Below are positions 47,089-55,918 of a DNA stretch of 64,000 nucleotides, one piece after another. How positions within the stretch are numbered: the first letter of the stretch is position 1; each line of letters begins with the position of its first letter. Under the pieces are notes generated by a model. That model had not been told where the DNA came from. It saw only the letters and a program-made list of their open reading frames with translations, and did no database searches. Source of the DNA: Kitasatospora sp. SUK 42 (GTDB taxonomy: Bacteria > Actinomycetota > Actinomycetes > Streptomycetales > Streptomycetaceae); contig NZ_LFMD02000002.1 in assembly GCF_015776785.2 (NCBI RefSeq), forward strand, positions 1,291,345 to 1,355,344, given 5' to 3'. Position numbers and translations under genes: made by a program.

Positions 47089-48437
47089 CAGCCCACTCCT
47101 GGCGCGGGCCTACGGGCGTCGTCACTCATGCGCACCAGCAACGCCACGATGATCCAGTTGGTGACCACCGAGGAGCCGCCCTGGGCGATGAACGGCATGG
47201 TCATCCCGGTCAGCGGGATCAGCGCGAGCACCCCGCCCGCCACCACGAACACCTGGAGACCGACGATCGCCGCCAGCCCGATCGCCAACAGCCGCCCGAA
47301 CGGGTCGCGCAGCGCGATGCCGGTCCGGAAGCCCCGCGAGATCAGCACCGCGTACAGCAGGAACACCGCGACCAGCCCGGTCAGGCCGAGCTCCTCGCCG
47401 ATGGTGGCGAGGATGAAGTCCGACTTGGCGGCGAAGCCGATCAGCACCGAGTGCCCGTTGCCCAGCCCGGTGCCCAGCTCTCCGCCCCAGGCGAAGGCGA
47501 ACAGCGACTGGGCGATCTGGTTGGCGCCCTTGCCCGCCGTGATCGAGCCCAGCGGGTCCAGCCAGTCCGTCACCCGGCTGTGCACGTGCGGCGAGAGCCA
47601 GCCCACCGCCACCGCGCCGACCGCCGCCAGGGCCAGCCCGATCGCGATCCAGCCGGTGCGCGCGGTGGCCACGTAGAGCATCACCACGAACAGGCCGAAG
47701 AACAGCAGCGAGGTGCCGAGGTCGGTCTCCAGCACCAGGACGCCGACGAAGGCCGCCCAGATCAGCAGCACCGGTCCGAGCACCCGCCCACGCGGCAGCT
47801 GCCAGCGCCAGACCCGGCGCCCGGTGAGCGCCAGCGCGTCCCGGTGCACCGCCAGGTAGGCGGCGAAGAAGACGGCCAGCAGGATCTTGGCGAACTCCCC
47901 CGGCTGGAAGGAGAGCGGCCCGATGACGATCCAGATCCGGGAGCCGTACACCGGCGGGAAGAAGATCGGCAGCACCAGCAGGACGAGCGCCACCAGCGCC
48001 CCGAGGTACGCGTAGCGCTGGAGCCGCCGGTGGTCGCGCACCAGCAGCACCACGGCGATGAACAGCGCCACCCCGAGGCTCGACCAGAGCAGCTGGGTGG
48101 AGGCCGCGCCCGGGCCCCTGGTGGCCCGGTCCAGGCGGTAGATCACCACCAGGCCGAGCCCGTTGAGCAGCACGGCGATCGGCAGCAGCAGCGGGTCCGC
48201 GTACCGGGCCCGCCACCGGACCACCGCGTGCGCCGCCAGGGCCAGCACGCCGAGCGCGGCGCCGTACTGTGCCGCATCGGCCGGCACCCTGCCGTCCAGG
48301 TTCACGCCGACCTCGACGTAGCCGAACACCGCGGCCAAGACGGCCGCCAGCACCAGCACCAGCTCGGTGGTGCGCCGGGTCGGCACCGGCCGGGCGGGCC
48401 GGTCGGCGGATCTCGTCACGGCGGAGGGTGTCGCCAC
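47088..48437 (-). CDS. SEDS-family peptidoglycan polymerase (FtsW/RodA/SpoVE)
   Basis: 449 aa from GTG 48437. Ten or more membrane segments. SEDS signatures: YGSRIWIVIGPLSFQPGEFAKILLAVFFA, VLVLETDLGTSLLFFGLFVVML with the catalytic Asp in ETDLG, QIAQSLFAFAWGGELGTGLGNGHS, DFILATIGEELGLTGLV, and the end GMTMPFIAQGGSSVVTNWIIVALLVRMSD. It polymerises glycan strands from lipid II with its coupled PBP. The upstream segment 48540-48570 is strikingly AT-rich. Confidence 0.95.
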   Translation of the reverse strand: MATPSAVTRSADRPARPVPTRRTTELVLVLAAVLAAVFGYVEVGVNLDGRVPADAAQYGAALGVLALAAHAVVRWRARYADPLLLPIAVLLNGLGLVVIYRLDRATRGPGAASTQLLWSSLGVALFIAVVLLVRDHRRLQRYAYLGALVALVLLVLPIFFPPVYGSRIWIVIGPLSFQPGEFAKILLAVFFAAYLAVHRDALALTGRRVWRWQLPRGRVLGPVLLIWAAFVGVLVLETDLGTSLLFFGLFVVMLYVATARTGWIAIGLALAAVGAVAVGWLSPHVHSRVTDWLDPLGSITAGKGANQIAQSLFAFAWGGELGTGLGNGHSVLIGFAAKSDFILATIGEELGLTGLVAVFLLYAVLISRGFRTGIALRDPFGRLLAIGLAAIVGLQVFVVAGGVLALIPLTGMTMPFIAQGGSSVVTNWIIVALLVRMSDDARRPAPGVG

Positions 48438-48532
48438 GGACCGTCCTGGGGGAGGCGGGGGTGCCGGTCCGGGGCGGACCGGCGGCCGGGTCCGGGCGCC
48501 GGCGCGCCGGTTCCCGTGCCCGATTCCGCACC

Positions 48533-48570
48533 CTAACGAGGATTATCCATATTTATTGACTATTCATTGC
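48533..48570 (-). promoter_or_regulatory. AT-rich promoter-like region of the SEDS/PBP pair
   Basis: On the minus strand TTAGGGT (a -10-like TAGGGT, ~48533-48538) is preceded by ~30 bp of about 75% AT (AATAGTCAATAAATATGG-like). This is unlike the surrounding DNA and suited to promoter opening or regulator binding. Confidence 0.45.
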
Positions 48571-48605
48571 GGTGTGTCCGCCTTTGTCGGCTTTCCCCGC
48601 CCCCG

Positions 48606-49289
48606 TCACCCCGACCGGCGCCCGGCCAGCGCCGCCGCCCCCGCCCCGACCGCGGCCAGCAGGGCCACGGCGAACAGCAGTTCCGCCCAGGGCACGGCGA
48701 CCTGCCCGGTCCGGGCCGCGGTCACCAGGCCGCGCACCGCCCCGTTGGCCGGCGAACCCGGCACCACCAGCGCGGCCGCGGCCAGCCCCAGCGTCGCCAG
48801 GATCCCGTACGGCGAGCGGACCAGCACCGGCCGGTTGCCCAGCGCCCCGGCCACCACCCCCACCAGCGCGCAGACCACCGAGCCCAGCAGCCCCGCCAGC
48901 AGCGCCGGACCGACGCCCGGATCCCGCCGCGCCCCCGCGTTCGCCACCGGCCCGCTGACCCACCACAGCACCGCCACCTCGCCCACCACCAGCAGCAGAG
49001 CCGCCGTCAGCGCCGCCAGCAGCGCGCCCAGGTGCACCCGCGCCGCCCCCGCCACCGCCACCAGGCAGGCCCGCGAGGCCGGCGGCTCGGCGTTCAGCGC
49101 GGCCCTGACGTACCAGGCGCTCACCGGCAGCAGCACCCCGGCGCCGAACCCGAGCCCGCCCAGCAGCGGATCGCCCTGCGTCACCCCGATCACCAGCAGC
49201 AGCGCGAACGCCAGGAACGGCGGCAGCCAGGCGTGCGAGCGCACCAGCAGCTCCAGGTGGTACCGGGTCAGCGCCCCGACCTGCCTCAC
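48606..49289 (-). CDS. ABC-transporter membrane subunit (putative)
   Basis: 227 aa from GTG 49289, overlapping the ATPase stop as GTGA. Six hydrophobic segments (~20-220) with short loops, after an initial YHLELLVRSHAWLPPFLAFALLLVIG, as in small ABC-2-type permeases. No substrate-binding protein gene is adjacent, so an export or intramembrane role is likely. Translationally coupled to the ATPase. It is the last gene of the leftward pair. Confidence 0.8.
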   Translation of the reverse strand: MRQVGALTRYHLELLVRSHAWLPPFLAFALLLVIGVTQGDPLLGGLGFGAGVLLPVSAWYVRAALNAEPPASRACLVAVAGAARVHLGALLAALTAALLLVVGEVAVLWWVSGPVANAGARRDPGVGPALLAGLLGSVVCALVGVVAGALGNRPVLVRSPYGILATLGLAAAALVVPGSPANGAVRGLVTAARTGQVAVPWAELLFAVALLAAVGAGAAALAGRRSG

Positions 49290-50128
49290 CGCTCCCCCGC
49301 CCGCCGCCGCACCGCCAGCACCCGGACGCCCGGGCGGCCGAGCAGCAGGGCGCGCAGCAGCGCGTCCGAGTACCCGGCCGGCACCGCCAGCCGCACCGCC
49401 GTCCCGTCCAGCGCCGTCACCTCCGGCGCCCCCGGCAGCCGCTCCGGCAGCGGGGCGCCGTCCGGGACGTCCACCTCGACCTCCATCACCGGCCCGCCCG
49501 CCACCGGCGCCGCCTCCTCCTCCGGGCGCAGCGCGCCGTCCGCCCCGACCCGGTAGGCGGCACCGGTCAGCCCGGCCAGCCGGGCCGGATCGTGGTCGAC
49601 GAACAGCACCGCGCCGCCCGCCGCCGCCCGCTCGGCCGCCGCCTCGTCCAGCACCGCCCGGGCCTGCGGGTCCAGCCCCGTCCAGGCCTCGTCCAACAGC
49701 AGCACCCGGGCCTCGGCCATCAGCGCCTGCGCCACCGCGACCTTCTGGCAGGTGCCCTTCGACAGCCGGCTCAGCGGCGTGCCCGCCCGGTCCGCGATGC
49801 CGAACCGGTCCAGCCACTCCCCGGCCCGCCGCCGCGCCACCACCGCCGACAGCCCGTGCACCCGGCCCACCCGCACCAGGTACGAGACGGCGTCGAACGG
49901 CAGCGCCGGCGGAAACCGTTCGGGTACGTACGCCGCGGCCCCGGGCCGCACCACCCGGCCGGTGCTCGGCCGCTCGATCCCGGCGACCAGCCGCAGCAGC
50001 GTCGACTTGCCGCTCCCGTTCGCCCCGGCGACCCGCACCAACTCCCCCGGCCCGACGTTGAGATGGACGTCCCGCAGGATCCACCTCCCGCCCCGCCCGT
50101 ACCGCTTGCCGACCGCCGTCAGCTCCAT
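49286..50128 (-). CDS. ABC-transporter ATP-binding protein
   Basis: 280 aa from ATG 50128 (GGGAGG ten bases upstream; a GTG at 50137 is too close to it). Walker A GANGSGKST (~35-43), signature LSKGTCQKVAVAQAL (non-canonical, LSKGT for LSGGQ), Walker B VLLLDEAWTGLD, and H-loop FVDHDPARLAG. A ~75-residue C-terminal extension (from ~205) follows the cassette and may be regulatory. The first ORF of a two-gene transporter operon diverging from the VWA gene. Confidence 0.88.
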   Translation of the reverse strand: MELTAVGKRYGRGGRWILRDVHLNVGPGELVRVAGANGSGKSTLLRLVAGIERPSTGRVVRPGAAAYVPERFPPALPFDAVSYLVRVGRVHGLSAVVARRRAGEWLDRFGIADRAGTPLSRLSKGTCQKVAVAQALMAEARVLLLDEAWTGLDPQARAVLDEAAAERAAAGGAVLFVDHDPARLAGLTGAAYRVGADGALRPEEEAAPVAGGPVMEVEVDVPDGAPLPERLPGAPEVTALDGTAVRLAVPAGYSDALLRALLLGRPGVRVLAVRRRAGER

Positions 50129-50292
50129 CGCGCCCACGCCTCCCGTCCGATGCGCACGAAGGCTACCGGCGGCCGGGTAGGACCGGTGTGAGCCCCAGGA
50201 TCACCGGAAAGCCGTTGCGCACGCCGGAGTTCACACCGGGGCGGCCCGTTGCACCGACCGGTCTCGTTTGGCCACCGCGAACTGATGATCCC

Positions 50293-50305
50293 TAGGATCG
50301 GCCGG
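50293..50305 (+). promoter_or_regulatory. Probable leaderless promoter of the VWA gene
   Basis: TAGGAT (50293-50298) ends seven bases before GTG 50306, with TTGGCC ~19 bp further upstream. No Shine-Dalgarno precedes the GTG. Confidence 0.5.
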
Positions 50306-51628
50306 GTGAATACCGGACGACGACCACAGACCAGGCTCGGCAGCCTGCTGGCCGCCCTGGCGATAACCGGCGCCTCGCTGCTCCTCGGCCTGCCCGCCCA
50401 CGCCGACGAACCATCAGCGGGCGCCGCCCCCGCACCCAAGGAGGCCCCCAGGGTAGACCTGATCCTGGACGTCAGCGGCTCCATGAACGAGCGGGACATC
50501 CAGGGCAAGAGCCGCATCTCGGTGGCCCAGCAGTCGCTGAACGACGTCATCGACGCGCTCCCCGCGGAGACCGAGTTCGGCATCCGCACCCTCGGCGCGA
50601 CCTACCCCGGCAACGACAAGAACCTCGGCTGCCAGGACACCAAGCAGCTCTACCCGGTCGGCAAGACCAACAAGGTCGAGGCCAAGACCGCCGTCGCCAC
50701 CCTGCGGCCCACCGGCTGGACCCCGATCGGCCTGGCCCTGCGCGGCGCCGCCCAGGACCTCGGCAAGGGCGAGACCACCCGCCGCGTGGTGCTGATCACC
50801 GACGGCGAGGACACCTGCACCCCGCCCGACCCGTGCGACGTCGCCCGCGAGCTCGCCTCGCAGGGCATCCACCTGGTGGTCGACACCCTGGGCCTGGCCC
50901 ACGACGACAAGACCCGCCAGCAGCTGCTCTGCATCGCCAACGCGACCGGCGGCACCTACACCGACGTCCGCACCCAGGAGCAGCTCACCGACAAGGTGAA
51001 GCAGCTGGTCGACCGCTCCAACGACACCTACACGGTGACCCCGGTCAAGACCACCGGCACCGACAAGTGCGAGACCGCCCCGGTGCTCGCCCCCGGCGTC
51101 TACAGCGACCGCGAGAAGTTCTCCGAGCACCGCGTCTACCGGGTCCCGGTCAAGGCCGGCCAGGAGCTGCGCGCCTCGGTCAGCGTCGCGCTCGACCGCC
51201 CGGTGGCCCGCGACTACGGCGTCCTGCTCCAGGCCACCAGCGCCACCGGCCAGGAGCTCGTCCGCGGCACCGACGCCGGCAGCAGCCGCACCGACGTGAT
51301 CTCCACCGGCCTGCGCTGGTCCACCGACGACTCCAAGGGCTACGTCACCGCGAGCCCGACCTCCTCGCCGAGCGCCAAGCCGGAGACCACCGTCTGCCTG
51401 GTCGTCAGCAACTCGCTGGCCCCCCAGTCCGGTGTCCAGGCCGACCCCGGCATGCCGGTGGAACTGACCGTGGACCTGGCCTCCGCCTCGCCCGCCCCCG
51501 AGGGCGCCGCGATGGGCCTCGGCCGCGGCTGGATCCTGCTGCTCACCCTCACCCTGGCCGGCCTGCTCTTCGGCCTGCTCTTCGGCTGGATCGCGCGTTG
51601 GCGGATCTCCGTCTGGCGGGAGAACTGA
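50306..51628 (+). CDS. Secreted, membrane-anchored VWA-domain protein
   Basis: 440 aa from GTG 50306. A signal peptide (~10-32, ending AHADEP) precedes a von Willebrand A domain with the metal site DVSGSMNE (DxSxS, ~54-61) and TGWTPIGLAL/ITDGEDTC. A second beta-rich domain (~245-400) follows, then a C-terminal membrane helix (~412-432) with a short basic tail. Three or more Cys suggest disulfides. VWA domains bind proteins through a metal; this one faces outward. It is followed 2 bp later by another single-pass secreted protein gene, evidently an operon. Confidence 0.85.
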   Translation: MNTGRRPQTRLGSLLAALAITGASLLLGLPAHADEPSAGAAPAPKEAPRVDLILDVSGSMNERDIQGKSRISVAQQSLNDVIDALPAETEFGIRTLGATYPGNDKNLGCQDTKQLYPVGKTNKVEAKTAVATLRPTGWTPIGLALRGAAQDLGKGETTRRVVLITDGEDTCTPPDPCDVARELASQGIHLVVDTLGLAHDDKTRQQLLCIANATGGTYTDVRTQEQLTDKVKQLVDRSNDTYTVTPVKTTGTDKCETAPVLAPGVYSDREKFSEHRVYRVPVKAGQELRASVSVALDRPVARDYGVLLQATSATGQELVRGTDAGSSRTDVISTGLRWSTDDSKGYVTASPTSSPSAKPETTVCLVVSNSLAPQSGVQADPGMPVELTVDLASASPAPEGAAMGLGRGWILLLTLTLAGLLFGLLFGWIARWRISVWREN

Positions 51629-51630
51629 CC

Positions 51631-52515
51631 ATGCGTACGACGATCCGCGGCGCCCTCGCCGCCCTCGCCCTGCTCCCCGCCCTCGCACTGGGCGCCCCGG
51701 CCGCCTCCGCCGCCTCGCCGTCCCCCTCGGCCAGCGCGAGCGGCACCCCGGCCCCGGCCACCAAGGCCGGCACCTCCTTCCTGACCGCCGTCAACCTCTC
51801 CCCCGGCCAGGACGCCAACGTCGGCGTCTCCACCGGCGACTACCTGTACTGGGCGTTCGGCGCCTCCGAGGGCCAGACCCCGACGATCGGCCTGACCGTC
51901 AACCTGGCCCCGGCAACCGACCGGCACGGCCCGCAGACCTGGAGCGTCGAGGTCTTCGACGGCCTGCGCCGCCGCCAGGCCTGCACCGCCGGCACCCAGA
52001 ACGCCACCGGCGACCAGAGCGCCACCACCCTCGCGCTCAGCTGCACCCTGCGCGAGGTCCGCACCTGGGCCGAACCGTGGTCCGGCGACCCGCTGCCCGG
52101 CACGTACTACGTCCGGCTGTCGGTCAGCGACGTCCCGCAGCCCGACCTGGGCCTGGCCTCCTCGGTCCAGCTGCACGTCAGCGCCAAGGGCAACGCCGAC
52201 AACGCCCAGCCCGAGGGCGGCGAGCTCAAGGCCCCGCTGGTCCCGCCGGCCGGCGGCGGCGCGAGCACCGCCAAGGCGGCCGCCCCGGTGGCGGCCGAGG
52301 ACCACTGGTACACCGGCTGGTTCTCCGGCTGGAACAGCCGCTGGTACTGGACGATCGGCGGCGGCTTCCTGGCCGCGCTGGCCGGCGTCCTCGGCTACAA
52401 CCTGACCCGGCACCCGCACGGCCGCCGCCCCGGCCGCTACGGCGCCGTCCCGCCCCAGGGCACGCACCAGGGCCCGCACCAGAGCGGCTCCTACGCCGAC
52501 TACGAGCGCCCCTGA
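51631..52515 (+). CDS. Secreted single-pass membrane protein, partner of VWA protein
   Basis: 294 aa, ATG with GGGAG upstream, 2 bp after the VWA stop. Signal peptide (~1-28), Ser/Pro/Thr-rich linker, an extracytoplasmic beta-type domain (~45-185) with two Cys (ACTAG, LSCTL), an Ala/Pro linker, then WYWTIGGGFLAALAGVLGYNL as membrane helix and a basic, His/Gln/Gly-rich cytoplasmic tail. The WYTGWFSGWNSRWYW cluster before the helix is striking. Family unknown to me. Probably acts with the upstream VWA protein at the cell surface. Confidence 0.75.
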   Translation: MRTTIRGALAALALLPALALGAPAASAASPSPSASASGTPAPATKAGTSFLTAVNLSPGQDANVGVSTGDYLYWAFGASEGQTPTIGLTVNLAPATDRHGPQTWSVEVFDGLRRRQACTAGTQNATGDQSATTLALSCTLREVRTWAEPWSGDPLPGTYYVRLSVSDVPQPDLGLASSVQLHVSAKGNADNAQPEGGELKAPLVPPAGGGASTAKAAAPVAAEDHWYTGWFSGWNSRWYWTIGGGFLAALAGVLGYNLTRHPHGRRPGRYGAVPPQGTHQGPHQSGSYADYERP

Positions 52516-52524
52516 CCACTCAAC

Positions 52525-52564
52525 CCCGAGGGCCCGGCCGGAACGTTCCGGCCGGGCCCTCGGG
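52525..52564. terminator. Bidirectional terminator after the VWA operon
   Basis: A perfect 19-bp inverted repeat (52525-52543 with 52546-52564) with a 2-nt loop between two converging genes. Confidence 0.92.
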
Positions 52565-52584
52565 CGTGTTCGAAGCGGCGGCGC

Positions 52585-54204
52585 TCAGCCGCGGAACAGG
52601 TTGTGCCCCACGTCGGACGGGACCTCGTCCTGGACCGGCCTGCTGCCCGGCCCCGGCACGTGCTCGCCGGGAATCGGCTCGTCGCCCTCCCGGTGCAGCA
52701 GCACCACCCCGTCCTCGGCCCAGAGCTGCCGGTAGCCGTGCGTCAGCAGCAACTGGATCCGGTCGGCCTGCTCCTTGTCCGTCTTGAAGGGGAAGGACCG
52801 CTTGTCGGAGCGGGTCAGCACGTACTCGCGCCCGCGCGGCGTCCCGTCCACCAGCACCACGTCCGTCCGGGCGGTCAGCCGCGGCGCGATCTGGTTGTCC
52901 GCCTCCACCGAGGCGCCGTCCGGGATCAGCGCGGCCGCGCGGACCAGCGCCGCCTCGCTCGCCCTGGGCTCCCAGGAGGACGGCACCACGAGCTGCGCCA
53001 GCCCGATCGGTACGGCCGCCACCAGCGCGACCCCGGCCGCGCCCAGGCCCAGCAGCCGGGCCCGCCGCACGGTCCGCGCCGGCCGCTCGGCGCTGCTCAT
53101 CCGGCCCAGCACCTCGATGGCGGCGGTCAGCAGGATCGGCCAGAGCATCGAGTCGTAGTGCCGGGCGATCGACCAGTGGTTGGGGTTGCTGGACAGGATC
53201 CGCTCGGCCAGCAGCGGCACCGCGCACAGCACCGTCGCCGAGCGCAGCGGCAGCAGGAACAGGGTGCCGAACAGCCAGAGCAGCAGCAGCGGCTTGAGCG
53301 GCTGGTCGAAGGCGGTCTGCACCAGCAGGAACGGGTTGTGCAGCAGGTGCCTGACCGCGTCACCGCCGTCCGCACCGAGCGCGTCGTAGTTCCAGTAGTA
53401 GCCCGGCTCACCGCCCATCGCCGGGATCAGCCACGTGATCGCCACCGCCGCGGCGACCGGCCCGCCGAGCAGCAGGCCGAGCCCGGTGAAGCGCCCGGCG
53501 CGGTCCCCGGTACGGCGGGTGCGCAGCAGCAGCACCAGGCCGTACGCGCCGACCATGAGGCCCAGGTCCTCCTTGGTGCAGCACAGCAGCACGGCGGCGA
53601 ACACCACCGTGCCGTACCGGCGGGCCAGGCCGCGCTCCAGCATGAGCAGGGTCAGCGGGACGGCGAAGGCCACCTCGTGGAATCCGACCCGGGAGGCGAC
53701 CAGCAGCGGCCAGCCGAGCGCGTAGACCAGCCCGGCCACGTCGGCGGCCCGACGGGCGGTGCGCGGCTCGGCGGCGGCGAAGCCGTGCGCGGCGATGCGC
53801 CGGATCAGCGGCACCCCGAGCGCGAACAGCAGCGCCTGCCCGATGATCAGCGAGCGCGGGTCGTCCCAGATCCAGTACAGCGGGGCGAGCAGCGCCAGCA
53901 CCGGGGAGAAGTGGTCGCCCAGCAGCGAGAACCCGGGCGGGAACTCGTGGTGGTAGCTCTTCAGCGTGGAGACGGGCAGCCCGAAGTGGGCGTAGCCGCG
54001 TACGCCCTGGTCGAAGATGCCGAGGTCGAAGCCGCCGAGCGAGACGGACATCCAGCCCTGCATGCCGATGGCGCACATCACCGTGAAGCACAGCACGCCG
54101 AGCAGTACGGTGCGCCGGGCCGGCGAGCGCAGGACGTCCACCGCCCGGCGGGCGGCGGGCGCGGCGGCCCGGGGCGGCGACGGGGTTGCGGTCTGGGTGG
54201 TCAC
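52585..54204 (-). CDS. DUF2079 polytopic membrane protein
   Basis: 539 aa from GTG 54204. About 10-11 membrane segments and a C-terminal soluble part (~395-535). The early outer-loop sequence GGFDLGIFDQGVRGYAHFGLPVSTLKSYHHEFPPGFSLLGDHFSPVLALLAPLYWIW with FDQ and LGDHFSP is the DUF2079 signature. The fold resembles GT-C glycosyltransferases. Its probable job is a lipid-linked sugar transfer to wall glycans; the substrate is unknown. It follows the GT87 gene by 15 bp in the same direction, so the two are co-transcribed. Confidence 0.85.
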   Translation of the reverse strand: MTTQTATPSPPRAAAPAARRAVDVLRSPARRTVLLGVLCFTVMCAIGMQGWMSVSLGGFDLGIFDQGVRGYAHFGLPVSTLKSYHHEFPPGFSLLGDHFSPVLALLAPLYWIWDDPRSLIIGQALLFALGVPLIRRIAAHGFAAAEPRTARRAADVAGLVYALGWPLLVASRVGFHEVAFAVPLTLLMLERGLARRYGTVVFAAVLLCCTKEDLGLMVGAYGLVLLLRTRRTGDRAGRFTGLGLLLGGPVAAAVAITWLIPAMGGEPGYYWNYDALGADGGDAVRHLLHNPFLLVQTAFDQPLKPLLLLWLFGTLFLLPLRSATVLCAVPLLAERILSSNPNHWSIARHYDSMLWPILLTAAIEVLGRMSSAERPARTVRRARLLGLGAAGVALVAAVPIGLAQLVVPSSWEPRASEAALVRAAALIPDGASVEADNQIAPRLTARTDVVLVDGTPRGREYVLTRSDKRSFPFKTDKEQADRIQLLLTHGYRQLWAEDGVVLLHREGDEPIPGEHVPGPGSRPVQDEVPSDVGHNLFRG

Positions 54205-54219
54205 GTCGACTCTGATCCG

Positions 54220-55530
54220 TCAGGTCCGGTTGGTCAGGGCGGGGTCACGGTCGAGCCTGGCGCCCAGCAGCGCCCAGGCCCCGGCGGAGGCGTCGACGGC
54301 CTGGCGCCGGGCGCGGTACAGCCGCAGGCCGAGCACGACCAGGACGGCGACGCCCAGCGGTGGGTAGATCGAGCCGGGCAGCTGCCAGTACCAGGCGACG
54401 CCCCGGCCCCAGCGGTGCGGCACCGTCCACATCACGTGGGAGAGGAACACCGCGAGGGTCACGGCCAGCAGGGCCTGCCGTGCCAGGGTCCTGGCCTCGG
54501 CGACCAGCAGGGCGATGAGCGGGAGGCACCAGACCCAGTGGTGGGTCCAGCTGATCGGCGAGACCAGCAGCGCGGTGAAGGCGGTGGCGACGGCGCCCCA
54601 GGCGTCCGCCCGGCGCAGCACCCGGGAGGAGCGCCCGGCCAGCACCGCCACCCCGAGCCCGAACGTGCCGACCAGCGCGGTGGCGATCAGCCCGACCGTG
54701 CCGGGGTCGTTGACGTCGAGCAGCCGGCAGACGGCCCCGCGCAGCGACTGGTTGTCCACCAGGACGGTGACGCCGACCCGGCTCGGATCCCAGAGGTAGT
54801 TGGTCCAGAACCCGTACGAGGCGTCCGGCAGCACGATCCAGCCGATCAGGCCGGCCGCCAGGAAGGTGCCGGCGGAGACCAGGGCGGCCCGGACGCGGCC
54901 GGTCAGGAACAGGTAGACGGCGAACAGGCCCGGAGTGATCTTGATGGCGGTGGCCAGGCCGATGCCCACGCCCTTGAACCGGTTCCGGTCCGAGCGGGTC
55001 AGGTCCCACAGCACCAGGCACAGGATGCCGAGGTTGACCTGGCCGTACTGGAAGGTGGTGTAGACCGGCTCCAGCCAGACGGCGAGACCGGTCGCCAGGA
55101 TCACGGCGGCCCGGCGGTGGCGCTCGGCGGGCCAGCCGGCCAGCTTGAGGGACAGGTGCACGGCCAGGGCGAGCAGCGCGTAGTTGAGGAGCATCACCAT
55201 GACGCGCAGGCCGGCCTCGCCGAACCAGGTGCTCGGCACGAACAGCATCGCGGCGAACGGCGGGTAGGTGGCCGGCAGGTCCCAGCCGGGCAGCCGCATC
55301 GCGTACAGGTCCTGGCCGTCGACCACGGCCTGGCCCTCGGCCTGGTAGACCAGCATGTCGACCATGTTGGCCCCGTGCAGGTGCCGCACCACGACGAACG
55401 CCGCCAGTGACACCGCCGCCGCGCAGGACGCCGCCACGGTCCAGGAATTCGGTCTTCCGGTTGCCGGGGTCCCGTCGGGCTCCTCAGGGTCCGCCTGCCG
55501 CGCCCACCGTTTCAGACCGAACTCGCGCAC
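54220..55530 (-). CDS. GT87-family polyprenyl-phosphate mannosyltransferase-like protein
   Basis: 436 aa from GTG 55530; the frame is open upstream to 55617 but without a credible start. About 10 membrane segments. The outer loop YQAEGQAVVDGQDLYAMRLPGWDLPATYPPFAAMLFVP (Asp-x-Leu-Tyr; YPPFA) and the WLEPVYTTFQYGQVNLGILCLVLWDL, AIKITPGLFAVYL and WTHHWVWCLPL segments are characteristic of GT87 alpha-1,2-mannosyltransferases. It acts at the outer leaflet on lipid- or wall-linked mannans. Operon partner of the DUF2079 gene. Confidence 0.88.
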   Translation of the reverse strand: MREFGLKRWARQADPEEPDGTPATGRPNSWTVAASCAAAVSLAAFVVVRHLHGANMVDMLVYQAEGQAVVDGQDLYAMRLPGWDLPATYPPFAAMLFVPSTWFGEAGLRVMVMLLNYALLALAVHLSLKLAGWPAERHRRAAVILATGLAVWLEPVYTTFQYGQVNLGILCLVLWDLTRSDRNRFKGVGIGLATAIKITPGLFAVYLFLTGRVRAALVSAGTFLAAGLIGWIVLPDASYGFWTNYLWDPSRVGVTVLVDNQSLRGAVCRLLDVNDPGTVGLIATALVGTFGLGVAVLAGRSSRVLRRADAWGAVATAFTALLVSPISWTHHWVWCLPLIALLVAEARTLARQALLAVTLAVFLSHVMWTVPHRWGRGVAWYWQLPGSIYPPLGVAVLVVLGLRLYRARRQAVDASAGAWALLGARLDRDPALTNRT

Positions 55531-55709
55531 CGCGATGGCACCCCGTTGAGATAGACCAGATCGTTCCCTCGTCAGCGTCTGGGCCCACCCACCATAACCG
55601 ACCCCCCTGAGACCCAAACGGCGTCAGAAACCGCCCCGGAAGAGCTGCCTGTGACCTCCGACACAGCCCCTCCCCTCGGACCCGCCGACCTCACCGGATC
55701 CCCAAAACG

Positions 55710-55747
55710 CGAAATCCCGCCGGGAGTTGACTCCCGGCGGGATTTCG
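55710..55747 (-). terminator. Terminator after tRNA-Ala
   Basis: A perfect 17-bp inverted repeat (55710-55726 with 55731-55747) and 4-nt loop, 27 bp past the 3' end of tRNA-Ala. Confidence 0.92.
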
Positions 55748-55772
55748 TCGAACCGGCCTGGCCGATCCGTTG

Positions 55773-55848
<76 letters not shown>

Positions 55849-55885
55849 AACGAGAAGAAACTCTAGCACCTTTCGGAGGGGGTCT

Positions 55886-55916
55886 GTGACCACCCCCCTG
55901 GTCGGGGGGTGGTCAC
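55886..55916 (-). terminator. Terminator after sepX
   Basis: GTGACCACCCCCC (55886-55898) and GGGGGGTGGTCAC (55904-55916) form a perfect 13-bp stem with a 5-nt loop, directly after the sepX stop. Confidence 0.9.
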
Positions 55917-55918
55917 GG

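Noticed and set aside
48540..48570. Attachment site or mobile-element scar from the AT-rich patch
   Set aside because: No direct or inverted terminal repeats, integrase or transposase gene is nearby; a promoter explains it better.
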